A stretch of DNA of 64,000 nt from Lujinxingia sediminis (GCF_004005565.1 NZ_SADD01000007.1:165439-229438), one strand, 5' to 3'. Shown: positions 28,901 to 39,842, numbered from the stretch's first letter. The notes: a model not told the origin generated them from the sequence alone. A program made the numbers and translations.

Positions 28901-29526
28901 CCGAGACGCATATCCGCACCTGGGACGCCAGGGGCCTGCCCTTCGCGCAGCGCGCCCATAAGCTCTTTGAAGCCGCCGGAAGCCGCAGCGGCCTGGCGCT
29001 GAGTCTGCGCACCCTGGGCGACTTCGCCCGCTACCACGGCGATCTGAGCCAGGCCCGCCAGCATTACCGCCAGGCCCGTCACCTGGCCCACTCCATCGGC
29101 CACGTGCTCGCCAGCCTGACCGATTCCCTCCTGGGATTTTGCGACCTGGAGGAAGGCAACTACGCCGAGGCCGAGCGCCGCTTTGCCGCCTTTGAGACCT
29201 CCCCGCAGAACCTGATGTTTCCGCTCTACCGCCCCATCGGCGCCATTGGCAGCCTGGTGGTCGCCGCCCGCCACGATGACCTCTGCGGCGTCGACACCCA
29301 CCTCAACGCGCTCCAGACGACCCTGGACGCACGCACCCCGATGGCCCGCGACTTCTCCGTCTTCCTGGAGCAGGCCGCCGAGCTCCTGCTCAGCCGCCAG
29401 CGCGTGGAGCGCGCCGCACACGCCCTGGAGCTCTCCGCACTCTGCGTGGAACGCGTCGCCCCGGCGCGCGCCGAGGCGCTGCGCGCGCGCCGAAGCGAGC
29501 TCCTCGACTCAGCCCCCGCAGGGTAG
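25948..29526 (+). CDS. large Ser/Thr protein kinase with AAA/STAND ATPase and TPR region
   Basis: 1192 aa in three parts. Residues 1-285 are a Hanks-type kinase: glycine loop GEGGMGEVF, VAIKVL lysine, HRDLKPANVLW catalytic loop, DYG in place of DFG, and APEQ. From about 400 to 700 lies an ATPase of the AAA_16/adenylyl-cyclase-associated type, starting RFIGRQEERDLLW with Walker A GDAGMGKT and a Walker B-like ILGLDDVQ. The remaining 450 residues are TPR-like helices (ALTHYRRALDLFHRVNDDRGTARCLHGLGW). Such kinase-ATPase-TPR fusions are common in Myxococcota-type bacteria and probably integrate protein-protein signals. Its 3' end overlaps the convergent pinwheel gene by 18 bases. Confidence 0.92.
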   Translation: MVETFEILEKLGEGGMGEVFRARNRATGVEVAIKVLRANFATETRYRESFNREVRAIATLNHPAIVKVLDYGTTTEDCKAALPDAPPGSLWLAMELAHGALEDAPLPPDWTSLRRLLLEVLDALAHSHARGIIHRDLKPANVLWTPDEAGHARWMLSDYGIAHIQDPSFSSQTSDIHSRAAGTPTFMAPEQLHGHWRDYGPWTDLYALGCMSYLLSSGRAPFEGDSLMAIAMQHLTAEVPPLQARIALPDGFENWVRRLLSRDISRRYRRAADAARGLLLLGEPEPTSDAPATETMVEASTLSHAPTLAFYRDSETLDAVELPALAIKTALLDTHQLEAMAHHDRVETSPKPAPSGPQRPVRIARSVAPPPDWRAPELPQLSELTLGLGKGLFGIRDARFIGRQEERDLLWHQLRRVHSESKTRVVLLRGDAGMGKTRQMHWLATRAEELGVATALRATHSPIMGPHDGLPRALQTFFGATGLSGEKTARRLDHALQTHWELAPAPHLCQGLASWIAPDAERPPSLTSPLERYALLEEVVHLIGAERPIILGLDDVQWGQEALGFALHALNTRDEKNLPLLIIATVRPEGLDERLAERQLLDLLIAHEHCETLDLQALDASHQRQLVRDLLGLEDTLVRQICGRTAGNPLFAVQLIEDWVHTGALQSSPYGYVLRQGAPFDDTLHALLTRRIDALIESRPDPQAARWALEVAAALGIDIDQQEWQLMCDDLDIPPDPGLLDELLVRAMAGLRPRGWHFRLPLYRDVIESISATTPRWRRIHHCAASVLTGVSHGSTSLAERRARHLLAAEAFEEALPLLWQANQHHILRSAYLPSLAILERIDRCHDALRLEANHPERAHAWIARAEAERYMGAFRSARDLLDRALALGESLPAAYRADAHRVLANIENFSNQPDLALTHYRRALDLFHRVNDDRGTARCLHGLGWILAGLGDISAARQAFVDGHHIAERSGELLEAAWCTHGIAETHIRTWDARGLPFAQRAHKLFEAAGSRSGLALSLRTLGDFARYHGDLSQARQHYRQARHLAHSIGHVLASLTDSLLGFCDLEEGNYAEAERRFAAFETSPQNLMFPLYRPIGAIGSLVVAARHDDLCGVDTHLNALQTTLDARTPMARDFSVFLEQAAELLLSRQRVERAAHALELSALCVERVAPARAEALRARRSELLDSAPAG

Positions 29527-30654
29527 CGCCACAAGGCCCAGCACCTCCTCCCCATCCTCAAGCTCTACGACGCGGCTTCCCTTGGCCGAGCGGCCCATCA
29601 GCGAAAACTCCGCCGCCGGCAAACGCCACACCCGACCGCTGCTCAAGATCAGCCCCAGATCTTCGCCCGGGTTGCACGCCACCACACCCACCACCCGATC
29701 CCCCGGGTTCAAGCGCAGCACCTGCATCCCCGCCCCGCCACGCCCCTGGGTGCGAAACTCCCCGAACTCCACACGCTTGCCCAGCCCCTCGGCGGTGACC
29801 ACCGCCAGCTGCCGCACCCGCGTGCCCTCAAACGCGCTGATGACGGCGTCGTCCTCACCGCCCAACTTCATCAGGTTAACCCCCACGGCCTTTCGCCCCA
29901 TCGAGCGCAGCTCGGAAGCCTCAAAATGAATGCCCTGCCCCTGAGCCGACGCACAAAAGATCGTCGCCCCTCTTCCGACCGCCATCACCGCCACAGCCTC
30001 ATCCCCCTCATTGAGCAAAAACGCCTCACGCCCCGAGCGGTCCAGGCCCTCGCCCTTATCAAACTCCCCCCCATCACTGGCCTTGCCCTTACCCTGAGTC
30101 GTCACATGCACCACGCGCCCGGTCGCAATCTGGCGCCGCGGCACCAGAAAACGCGCCTGTTCCTCCCCCGATAACCTCAACACATCGCGAATCGTGCGCC
30201 CCTCCCCCCGGCGGTCCCACAGCGGAACCATCCGCGGGTCCACCCCGTAAAACCTCCCCTCATTGCTGAAGATATAGAGCGCATCGCCCTCCCCCACCCA
30301 CGTCACATCCACCACCTCACCAATGCCCTCCGGGCTCTCGATGTACTCCGGCCCCTCCCCCACCTCCAGATCCGGCCCGTGCATCGCGTAGAGCATCCCC
30401 TGGCTCGTCTCCACATAAAGCGGATGCTCAAACGCCTCTCCCACCACCCGCTCCACCTGCGTGGGCTCGCTCTTTGCCCCGCGCCTTTTGCCCCCCACGG
30501 CCTCCACAAGCGCCGCCCAGAGCGCTCCCTCCACCTCCCCGAACACCTCCTGCGCCTGAGCCCTCACCTCCGCGGGCATCCCACGCTCTTCGTCCGCCGC
30601 TGCCTCTTTCGCGGCCTCCACCAACGCTTTGACCACCGCCTCTTTTTCAACCAT
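29509..30654 (-). CDS. free-standing GyrA C-terminal beta-pinwheel-like protein
   Basis: 381 aa from the ATG at 30654, which has GGGAGG nearby; the frame extends 47 codons further upstream without support. The first 65 residues are helical and charged. The remainder matches repeated blades of the DNA gyrase/topoisomerase IV subunit A C-terminal domain: FEASELRSMGRKAVGVNLMKL, then VVTAEGLGKRVEFGEF, QGRGGAG (a degenerate GyrA-box), LGLILSSGRVWRLP and FSLMGRSAKGSRVVEL. The breakage-reunion domain and catalytic tyrosine are absent. This part of GyrA wraps DNA, so a separate pinwheel protein could bend DNA or act in trans with gyrase. The gyrB gene is 3.4 kb away on the other strand; no gyrA is in the window. 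Confidence 0.8.
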   Translation of the reverse strand: MVEKEAVVKALVEAAKEAAADEERGMPAEVRAQAQEVFGEVEGALWAALVEAVGGKRRGAKSEPTQVERVVGEAFEHPLYVETSQGMLYAMHGPDLEVGEGPEYIESPEGIGEVVDVTWVGEGDALYIFSNEGRFYGVDPRMVPLWDRRGEGRTIRDVLRLSGEEQARFLVPRRQIATGRVVHVTTQGKGKASDGGEFDKGEGLDRSGREAFLLNEGDEAVAVMAVGRGATIFCASAQGQGIHFEASELRSMGRKAVGVNLMKLGGEDDAVISAFEGTRVRQLAVVTAEGLGKRVEFGEFRTQGRGGAGMQVLRLNPGDRVVGVVACNPGEDLGLILSSGRVWRLPAAEFSLMGRSAKGSRVVELEDGEEVLGLVALPCGG

Positions 30655-30800
30655 CACAACCTCCCATTCAGACGTCACATGTTCACCCGCGACCCCATCC
30701 CTCGTAGGGCCGCCGCACGCGCAGCCTACTCGCGATTGCCCGAGGCTTCCAGACGGCACTCCCCCAACACGCAACCACCTTCCCCCGCACACCAAACTAT

Positions 30801-30868
30801 CCGAGCGCAGCCAGGGCGACGTCCAGCAAGGAGGAAGCTGTAGCTTTAGCTACCGCGACGACGCAGCC
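30801..30868. repeat. dispersed hairpin repeat, copy 1 (partial)
   Basis: Begins with the left arm CCGAGCGCAGCCAGGGCGAC and runs through the inner stem region to GACGACGCAGCC; the right arm is missing. The inner stem here differs from the others (GTAGCTTTAGCTAC, a perfect GTAGCT/AGCTAC pairing). Confidence 0.8.
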
Positions 30869-30891
30869 AACTTCCCCGCACACCAAACAAT

Positions 30892-30998
30892 CCGAGCGCA
30901 GCCAGGGCGACGCCCAGCAAGGAGCAAGGAGGAGCGTGTAGCAGCGCTACCGCGACGACGCAGCGACACCGCTGGCGTCGTCCTGGGGCGCTCGGCAC
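30892..30998. repeat. dispersed hairpin repeat, copy 2 (complete)
   Basis: About 105 bases with both arms: left CCGAGCGCAGCCAGGGCGAC, right GTCGTCCTGGGGCGCTCGG, inner stem GTAGC-AGC-GCTAC. The arms pair imperfectly to give a long hairpin. Confidence 0.85.
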
Positions 30999-31072
30999 CC
31001 GAGCGCATCCAGGGCGACGCCTGACAAGGAGCAAGGAGGAGCGTGTAGCAGCGCTACCGCGACGACGCAGCC
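30999..31072. repeat. dispersed hairpin repeat, copy 3 (partial)
   Basis: Left arm and inner GTAGCAGCGCTAC stem present; right arm replaced by the spacer AACTTCCCCGCAC that also follows copy 1. Confidence 0.8.
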
Positions 31073-31095
31073 AACTTCCCCGCACAATAAAAGCC

Positions 31096-31199
31096 CCGAG
31101 CGCAGCCAGGGCGACGCCCAGCAAGGAGCCAGGAGGAGCGTGTAGCAGCGCTACCGCGACGACGCAGCGACACCGCTGGCGTCGTCCTGGGGCGCTCGG
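31096..31199. repeat. dispersed hairpin repeat, copy 4 (complete)
   Basis: Almost identical to copy 2, with CAAGGAGCCAGGAGGAG instead of CAAGGAGCAAGGAGGAG in the left half; both arms present. Confidence 0.85.
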
Positions 31200-31202
31200 C
31201 AC

Positions 31203-31308
31203 CCGAGCGCAGCCAGGGCGACGCCTGACAAGGAGATAGGGATGAAGCTGTAGCAGCGCTACCGCGAATCCCTATCGACGCCGTCAGCGTCGTCCTGGCT
31301 GCGCTCGG
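31203..31308. repeat. dispersed hairpin repeat, copy 5 (complete, best-paired)
   Basis: Three nested stems: outer arms 31203-31229 with 31283-31308 (nearly perfect), a middle stem GATAGGGAT (31235-31243) with ATCCCTATC (31268-31276), and the core GTAGC-AGC-GCTAC (31250-31262). The middle stem is unlike the other copies, yet its two sides match each other. Confidence 0.9.
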
Positions 31309-31425
31309 CACCTTGACAGTTTTGGAGAGGAGCCCGTAACGTCCCCAACTTGAATCGCAGCGGGTCACTCTAGCGTGGCCTCTCTGACAGGGCGAATCCG
31401 CCCCGCACGAATGGAGCACAGGCAC

Positions 31426-32958
31426 ATGTCTGACGACACCAAAAGCAAAGATAAAAAGCCCAAAACATCCGACGACATGATGTCCGGAATCGGTGGCATC
31501 TTTGATGTCCCCGGTGGCACCAAGAAAAAGAAGAAAAAGAAAAAAGCTGCCGACACCTCGCCCTCTCCCGCCGCCGATGCTATCGGCGCGGCGATCGAGG
31601 AGGAGCTTGCCGCCGCCTCTCAAGGCGCGGAAGTCGACGACGACGATGACGTCGTGAGCGCTGCCGATGAGAGCAGCGAGGTCGAGGCCGCCGATGAGAG
31701 CAGCGAGTTTGAGAGCGCTGCCGATGAAAGCAGCGAAGTCGAAGTGGCTCCGGCGCCCAAAAAGGCGAAGAAGAAGGCCGAACCCAAAGCAGCCGAGCCC
31801 AAAAAGACGAAAAAGAAAGCCGCTCCCGCCGGCATCGAGGGCGTTTTCACCCCCTCGAAGTCCGACGATGACGACGACATCGACCTCTCCTCGACCTACC
31901 TCGATGATGACGACCTGGGCGACATTCCCGCGCCCAAAAACCCCATGACCAAAGTGCTCGTGGGTGTGGTCCTCGTGCTGGTGGTCGGCATGCTGGCGAT
32001 GCTGCATCACTTCACCGGCTTTGGCGACGACTTCATGCTGCTGCTTCAGGGCAACTACCAGGAAGAGATGCTTCGTCGCGCCCAGCAAGCCGAAGAGGAG
32101 CACCTGGCCGCCCAGCTCGCCGCAATGCCTCGCTATGGCAACCTGACCATCACCGGCAACCCGGTGGGCGCCACCATCAAGCTCAACGGCCAGATCCAGT
32201 ACGGACAGGTCGGCGGCGAAGACGGCCCCTGGCGTGCGCTGGAGCTGGGTCCGAGCACCGCCATCCAGAACCTCTCGGTGCGCGACACCCACCATATTGA
32301 AGTGACCGCCCCCGGCCACCAGCCCGCCACCATCACCCTGACCGAGGGCATGTGGCAGGACGGCGGCAACGGCGACTACCGCTTCAACTACAACGCCAAC
32401 CTGGTGCCCATCGACGCCAAATACGGCCAGGAGTTCGCCCAGCGTATGGAGTCGGACCTGGACAACGACTTCTACGGCGAAGCCACCATCAACACCATCC
32501 CCTCCGGCGCGCAGATCCTGCTCAACAACACCATCGCCCTCAACAAAGATGGCGAAGAGCTGCGCACCCCGGTGACCTTTGGCACCTACTACGTCAAAGA
32601 TGAGGAGAGCGGTGAGCTCAAAGAGATGCAGCTGCGCGTGGACACCCCGCCCGACCGCGGCGACCGCCTGGAGCTGGCCTTCCCGGACAACGACGAGCTG
32701 CCGAACTTCCTGACCTCGATCAACCGCCGCACCTGGGAGTGCAACTGGAAGGATGAAGCCGAGACTCGCCGTCTCCCCGACGACGCCAGCATCCAGCTGC
32801 AATGCGACTACACCTGGAAGCTCGAAAAAGACTTCAACGCCATCAACCGCTACATCGCCGATCGCGAAGCGGAGTTCCAGCGCATCCAGGCGCAGCAGGA
32901 AGAGGCGTTGAAGAAGGCCCAGGAGGCCGCCGCCGAAGCCGCCGGTCAGCAGGGCTAA
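31426..32958 (+). CDS. single-pass membrane protein with Lys/Asp-rich cytoplasmic head and PEGA-like extracytoplasmic domain
   Basis: 510 aa from the ATG at 31426; in-frame ATGs at 31375 and 31411 are possible but outside the conserved-looking part. Residues 1-175 are low complexity: poly-Lys, poly-Asp and repeated ADESSEVE blocks. One membrane helix follows near residue 180 (KVLVGVVLVLVVGMLAML). Beyond it lie two PEGA-like segments, GNLTITGNPVGATIKLNGQ and ATINTIPSGAQILLNNT, each of the 'glycine-x-proline-x-Gly-Ala-x-Ile' type, and a terminal coiled coil rich in Glu/Gln/Ala. PEGA domains often sit on the outside of signalling or surface proteins. Ten bases later a FAH-family gene starts. Confidence 0.75.
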   Translation: MSDDTKSKDKKPKTSDDMMSGIGGIFDVPGGTKKKKKKKKAADTSPSPAADAIGAAIEEELAAASQGAEVDDDDDVVSAADESSEVEAADESSEFESAADESSEVEVAPAPKKAKKKAEPKAAEPKKTKKKAAPAGIEGVFTPSKSDDDDDIDLSSTYLDDDDLGDIPAPKNPMTKVLVGVVLVLVVGMLAMLHHFTGFGDDFMLLLQGNYQEEMLRRAQQAEEEHLAAQLAAMPRYGNLTITGNPVGATIKLNGQIQYGQVGGEDGPWRALELGPSTAIQNLSVRDTHHIEVTAPGHQPATITLTEGMWQDGGNGDYRFNYNANLVPIDAKYGQEFAQRMESDLDNDFYGEATINTIPSGAQILLNNTIALNKDGEELRTPVTFGTYYVKDEESGELKEMQLRVDTPPDRGDRLELAFPDNDELPNFLTSINRRTWECNWKDEAETRRLPDDASIQLQCDYTWKLEKDFNAINRYIADREAEFQRIQAQQEEALKKAQEAAAEAAGQQG

Positions 32959-32968
32959 GCCAGATATC

Positions 32969-33790
32969 ATGCCACGACACGAACGTTGTACCCGGCTGGT
33001 GCGCATCGCGCATCCAGCCGGGCGTCGCCCTGTTTACGCCCGCTGCGATGGCGAGCACTTCGTCACCCTCGCCGGAGATGTCGCCGAGCTGCATCAGGCC
33101 ATCCTGGAGGGCCGTCCCCTCTCGGAAGACGGCGCGCGCATCCGCAAAGATCGCGCCCAGCTGCTCGCCCCGGCCTGCCCCACCAAGGTGGTCTGCGTCG
33201 GGCTGAACTACCGGGCCCACGCCGAGGAGATGGGCAAAGCCATCCCTCAAGAACCCCTGATCTTTCTCAAGCCCTCCACCGCCGTCATCGGCCCCGATGA
33301 AGCCATTGAGCTCCCGGCTGCCTCCGAGGAGGTCCATCACGAGGGCGAGCTCGCGATGATCGTCGGCGAGCGCCTCAAAGGGGTGAGCGCCGAGGATGCG
33401 ATGCGGGGGATCTTTGGGTTTACGTGCGCCACCGACGTGACCGCGCGCGACATCCAGCGCCGCGAGTCGCGCTACACCCGCGCCAAGGGATTTGACACCT
33501 TCGCCCCCCTGGGCCCGGCCGTCGCGCTCACCGCCGACTTTATCCCGGCCGAGCACACCCTGACCTGCCGCGTCGATGGCGAGGTGCGCCAGCAGACGCG
33601 TCTCAACGACTTTATCTTCGGGCTTCCCGAGGTCGTCGCCTTCATCTCCAGCGTGATGACGCTCCTGCCCGGCGACGTCATCCTCACCGGCACACCCGCC
33701 GGCGTCGGGCCCATCACCGAGGGCCAGAGCGTGGAGGTGACCATCGACGGCATCGGCACCCTTCATAACCCGGTACGCCGCGCCCCATAG
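32969..33790 (+). CDS. fumarylacetoacetate hydrolase (FAH) family protein
   Basis: 273 aa, full length for the short FAH family. Contains CVGLNYRAHAEEMG, the metal-site string EEVHHEGELAMIVG (E-x-E with a following Asp at ATDVTARD), YTRAKGFDTFAPLGP and the closing LLPGDVILTGTPAGVGP. Members hydrolyse or decarboxylate acylpyruvates, oxaloacetate or homoprotocatechuate-derived diketo acids; the substrate cannot be told from sequence alone. Cytoplasmic; starts 10 bases after the PEGA-like gene and is probably co-transcribed. Confidence 0.9.
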   Translation: MPRHERCTRLVRIAHPAGRRPVYARCDGEHFVTLAGDVAELHQAILEGRPLSEDGARIRKDRAQLLAPACPTKVVCVGLNYRAHAEEMGKAIPQEPLIFLKPSTAVIGPDEAIELPAASEEVHHEGELAMIVGERLKGVSAEDAMRGIFGFTCATDVTARDIQRRESRYTRAKGFDTFAPLGPAVALTADFIPAEHTLTCRVDGEVRQQTRLNDFIFGLPEVVAFISSVMTLLPGDVILTGTPAGVGPITEGQSVEVTIDGIGTLHNPVRRAP

Positions 33791-36517
<2,727 letters not shown>

Positions 36518-36596
36518 CTCGACTTCGGGCGCCTGCGGGGCGGCCTGGCAGCTCTCTCCTCCTCGCCAGCGCCGCCCCCTTACATGCAGGTTGCCT

Positions 36597-37289
36597 GTGT
36601 CCCGCATCCGACTCTTAAGCGGCCCGGCCGTCCAGCAGACCCTCAACGACGAGCCCGGCGCAAAACTCTTCCGCTACCAGCTCAATATCCCCGTCATGGG
36701 GCTGGCCCTGGGCCTGGGGCTTTTAAGCCTTCTGGCCGCGGTGATCCTCTATTTTGTCGCCAGCCTGGGGGGCTTCTACACCGCGGCGTTCATCGTGCTC
36801 ATCACGCTGGGCCTCGCTCTGTGCAGCGTGGTCTCGTACGGCTCCAACTACGCGCGTAAGCATTTTGTGGCCACCTCCGAGCGCTGCCTGCTCGTCGGCA
36901 CTAACACCAACGCCTGGCGCGTCGAATGGCCGCTGATCACCCGCCAGACCCTGGACTTTGAGGGCATGACCCTCTCCCCGACCAGCGCGCGCCTCGATCT
37001 GCGCACCGCCGGCCAGCATATCCAGATTCCCATCTTCACCCCCTTTGCGTTTCTCATCGATCTCGAAGATTTGATGGCGGAGCTCCTCCAGCATCTCGAC
37101 GCCGAGGTGGAGGACACCGACGACGAAGACGCCGCCGACGAGGACACGCCGCAAGGGATCGATGCGCCGGGTATGGAAGCGACCGACGACGCGCACCCCG
37201 ACGCCGAGACCAACACCTCCGAGACCAGCACCTCCGAGGCCAGCACCGAAGCCGGGGACGACGCCGACGCTACATCCAAAAAAACCTGA
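36597..37289 (+). CDS. membrane protein with bacterial PH-like domain and acidic tail
   Basis: 230 aa from GTG at 36597, preceded by GCAGG at a usable distance; a longer frame runs back into gyrB without support. Two membrane helices (MGLALGLGLLSLLAAVILYF and the following AAFIVLITLGLALCSVV) are followed by a compact domain of alternating strands (FVATSERCLLVGTNTNAWRVEW...LDFEGMTLSPTSARLDL) that resembles bPH2/DUF304. A 65-residue Asp/Glu/Thr-rich tail ends the protein. The next gene carries five related domains, so the two may form one complex. Confidence 0.6.
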   Translation: MSRIRLLSGPAVQQTLNDEPGAKLFRYQLNIPVMGLALGLGLLSLLAAVILYFVASLGGFYTAAFIVLITLGLALCSVVSYGSNYARKHFVATSERCLLVGTNTNAWRVEWPLITRQTLDFEGMTLSPTSARLDLRTAGQHIQIPIFTPFAFLIDLEDLMAELLQHLDAEVEDTDDEDAADEDTPQGIDAPGMEATDDAHPDAETNTSETSTSEASTEAGDDADATSKKT

Positions 37290-37352
37290 GCGCTTCGTCC
37301 GGCCTTTTCGCCACCGTGTTCATCCTCCTTCTCCTGACCAGCCGAGGCTCCC

Positions 37353-39842
37353 ATGGCCAGCCCCCGGGTGATTCGACCCAACGCGCGCCCCTTTCTACTC
37401 CGCCCCACCCTCTGGGCTGCGGCTTTTAGCTCCGGCGCCGCCCTGGTGGCCATGGTCGCCCACGCCGCCATGTTTGAAGCCTCCGCGCTGCTGCTGGGCT
37501 GGGCGCTGCTCTTTCCGATCATCACGATCCTCGTCTACGTCGAGCGCCAGGCCGCGCTTAAGAAGACCTACGCGGAGATCTTTGACGACCGCATCATCTG
37601 TCACTACGGCTCGCTCTTAAGCGAGAACGCCCTCGATCTCCCCTTTCGAAACGTCACCCAGATCGAGTTGACGCTGCCCTGGCTGGAGCACCGCATCTAC
37701 CAGACCGGCCACCTCAAGGTGCATGCCGCAGGCTCCGCCACAGGCGCTCCGCTGATCTCGGTCGACGCCCCCGAGGCCCTCTACCAGCTGCTCGAAGAGC
37801 GCCTGCGTCACAACGGTTTTGTCATCACCCGCCAGAACCTCGTCCAGCGCGAAGAGCCCCACTTTCTGGGCACGCTTATGGACGCCGGCTCCAGCAATAA
37901 CCCCGTGATCGGCATCCCCCTTTTGCTGCTCATCGCCCTCGGCCCGCAGCTTCTGGATAACCCCTCGCTGCTCGAATCCGCCCTGGTCATGGGGGCGGGC
38001 GTCGCGCTCCTGCTCACCTTCGTCGCCGGCGCGCTGGCCTTTCAGATCATCCGAATCATCGATCTCAACCAGCGCGTCTATTCGCTCTACGACGACGTCG
38101 TCGACTACGAGGACGGCTTTCTCACCCGCAGCCGCCGCATCATCCCCATCGAGAACCTGGCCGACACCAGCATTCACCAGCCCTTTTTGAAAAACCTCCT
38201 GGGCATGGCCGACGTCATCATCAGCTGTCAGGGAAGCAGCGCCGACATCCACTTCCCCTCGATGCCCAACGCGAAGACCTTTCGCGAAAACCTCGGCCAC
38301 CTGATCAAAACCACCGACGGGCCGGCCTCTCACCACGGTGAGGAGCGCGACGCCGCCGGGTTCGCACAGGCCAATGGCGACAGTCAGGTATCGCCCTTCG
38401 CCCCCTCACCGGCCCGGAGCGATGTCGATGTTGCGACCGCCTCGCCAGCCATGGCGGCCTCCGCGCCACCCACGGCCGCCCCGCCTGCCTCCTGGATTCC
38501 CGCGGGCCTCCCGGCGATGAGCCTCAAGCCGGGCATCGTCTCGGTCTTTCTCTCCAACCTGATCGTGGCCCCCTTTGTGGTTGTGGGCGCAGGCGCGCTC
38601 TTCCTCGTCTCCATCGCCGGCGAAAGCGAGCTCCCCGCGCTCGGCGGCCTGGTCGCTGTGATCGCGCTGGTGGGGATCGTCTTCGGCTCGCTCGGAAAAG
38701 CGATCCAGGAGTATCTGCTCGTCGACGCTCAGATCACCGACCAGAAGGTCGCCCTGACCCGCGGCATTTTTAATAAAGAGACCACCGAGTTCACGCTCGA
38801 AAAAATCACGCGCCTCTCCATCTCGCAGTCGCCCATCGACCGCTGGCTTAACACGGCCACCTTCCGCTTCAGCTCCATCGGCGCGTCCAGCGCGCTCAAG
38901 CTCTCGCATATCCCCGACGCCGACCGCGTCATCCCCCGCATCGAAAAGGGCCTGGGATTTGGCGGCACCTCCCCGCACCAGACCCTGAGCGCCGAGCCCA
39001 CCACGACCACCCTGCTCTACAGCCAGCTCTCCCTGCTGGTGATCTGCGCCATCGCCCTCATCGCCACGATGGTCGCTGTGATCTTCTTTAAGCCTGCGCT
39101 GCTGATCGGCGCGGCGCTTCTGCTTCTGGCCTTCGGCTTCTTTGCCCACGAGGCCCTCTACGCGCCGACCCGCCGGCTGGAGATCTTCGACCACCACCTG
39201 GCCACCCGCGGGGGCGTGCTGATTCACACCCGCGAGCTGATGGCGCTGCACCACGCCAAAGACCTGCGCACCACCCGCTACCCCGACCTCGACACCGGCA
39301 CGCTGACCATCTCCGGGGGCGGTGCCTCCAGCTCGCTGAGCATCGGGCACCTTCCCGGGCTCAGCGCTCTGCACGAGCACCTCGACGACCTGCTCTTTAC
39401 CCACCCGCCACGCCAGACCCGCCAGGCCCCCCGACGTCGCGCCGAGATCACCCACGAGTTCACGCCGGTGATCCGCGCAGCGGCCATTCAGGCCAGCGCG
39501 GCCACGGCCGCCGCCGTGGTCACCATCCCCCTTCTGCCCCTTTTCTTTGCCTACTTCCGGCTGAGCGCCGCGCATACCACCTACACCCTTGAGCTCGACC
39601 GGGTGCGCGTCGACCAGGGCATCTGGTTTAAAACCCGCGCCACCGTGCTGCTCAACCGCATCGACCAGGTGCAGACCTCCCGCGGCCCCCTCGACACCGC
39701 CCTCCAGGTCGGCCACGTGCAGATCTCCACCGTCGGCAGCGCCTCCCCCGAGATCTCCATGGGGCCGGTCACCGACCCGCGCACCATCTACGAAGCCATC
39801 GATACAAAGAGCGGCTACGCCCCCAGCCAGCCCAGCGCGTAG
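37353..39842 (+). CDS. multi-PH-domain (bPH2/DUF304, YdbT-like) membrane protein with about five repeats
   Basis: 829 aa. Hydrophobic helix pairs alternate with PH-like repeats. The repeats begin near AEIFDDRIICHYGSLL (res 74), VYSLYDDVVDYEDGFL (237), QITDQKVALTRGIF (460), RRLEIFDHHLATRGGV (608) and YTLELDRVRVDQGIW (745). Each has the strand pattern '(R/D)hhhxxG', a 'hxhxxhxxh' middle strand and a short final helix (YQLLEERL, FRENLGHLI, LHEHLDDLLF). Known YdbT proteins carry two or three such domains; five in one chain is unusual. The role of the family is poorly known, with links to cell-envelope integrity in Bacillus. The last 28 bases overlap the convergent DUF819 gene. Confidence 0.75.
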   Translation: MASPRVIRPNARPFLLRPTLWAAAFSSGAALVAMVAHAAMFEASALLLGWALLFPIITILVYVERQAALKKTYAEIFDDRIICHYGSLLSENALDLPFRNVTQIELTLPWLEHRIYQTGHLKVHAAGSATGAPLISVDAPEALYQLLEERLRHNGFVITRQNLVQREEPHFLGTLMDAGSSNNPVIGIPLLLLIALGPQLLDNPSLLESALVMGAGVALLLTFVAGALAFQIIRIIDLNQRVYSLYDDVVDYEDGFLTRSRRIIPIENLADTSIHQPFLKNLLGMADVIISCQGSSADIHFPSMPNAKTFRENLGHLIKTTDGPASHHGEERDAAGFAQANGDSQVSPFAPSPARSDVDVATASPAMAASAPPTAAPPASWIPAGLPAMSLKPGIVSVFLSNLIVAPFVVVGAGALFLVSIAGESELPALGGLVAVIALVGIVFGSLGKAIQEYLLVDAQITDQKVALTRGIFNKETTEFTLEKITRLSISQSPIDRWLNTATFRFSSIGASSALKLSHIPDADRVIPRIEKGLGFGGTSPHQTLSAEPTTTTLLYSQLSLLVICAIALIATMVAVIFFKPALLIGAALLLLAFGFFAHEALYAPTRRLEIFDHHLATRGGVLIHTRELMALHHAKDLRTTRYPDLDTGTLTISGGGASSSLSIGHLPGLSALHEHLDDLLFTHPPRQTRQAPRRRAEITHEFTPVIRAAAIQASAATAAAVVTIPLLPLFFAYFRLSAAHTTYTLELDRVRVDQGIWFKTRATVLLNRIDQVQTSRGPLDTALQVGHVQISTVGSASPEISMGPVTDPRTIYEAIDTKSGYAPSQPSA

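Larger units (their letters stand above)
30655..31425. other. repeat-bearing intergenic region
   Basis: 771 bases between divergent genes with no credible CDS. 30801-31308 is filled by five long hairpin repeats (separate entries). The flanks 30655-30800 and 31309-31425 should contain the promoters of the pinwheel gene and of the PEGA-like gene. Confidence 0.6.

Noticed and set aside
30846..31202. minus-strand 118-aa protein
   Set aside because: Produced by the hairpin repeats and composed of two near-identical halves; no start signal.
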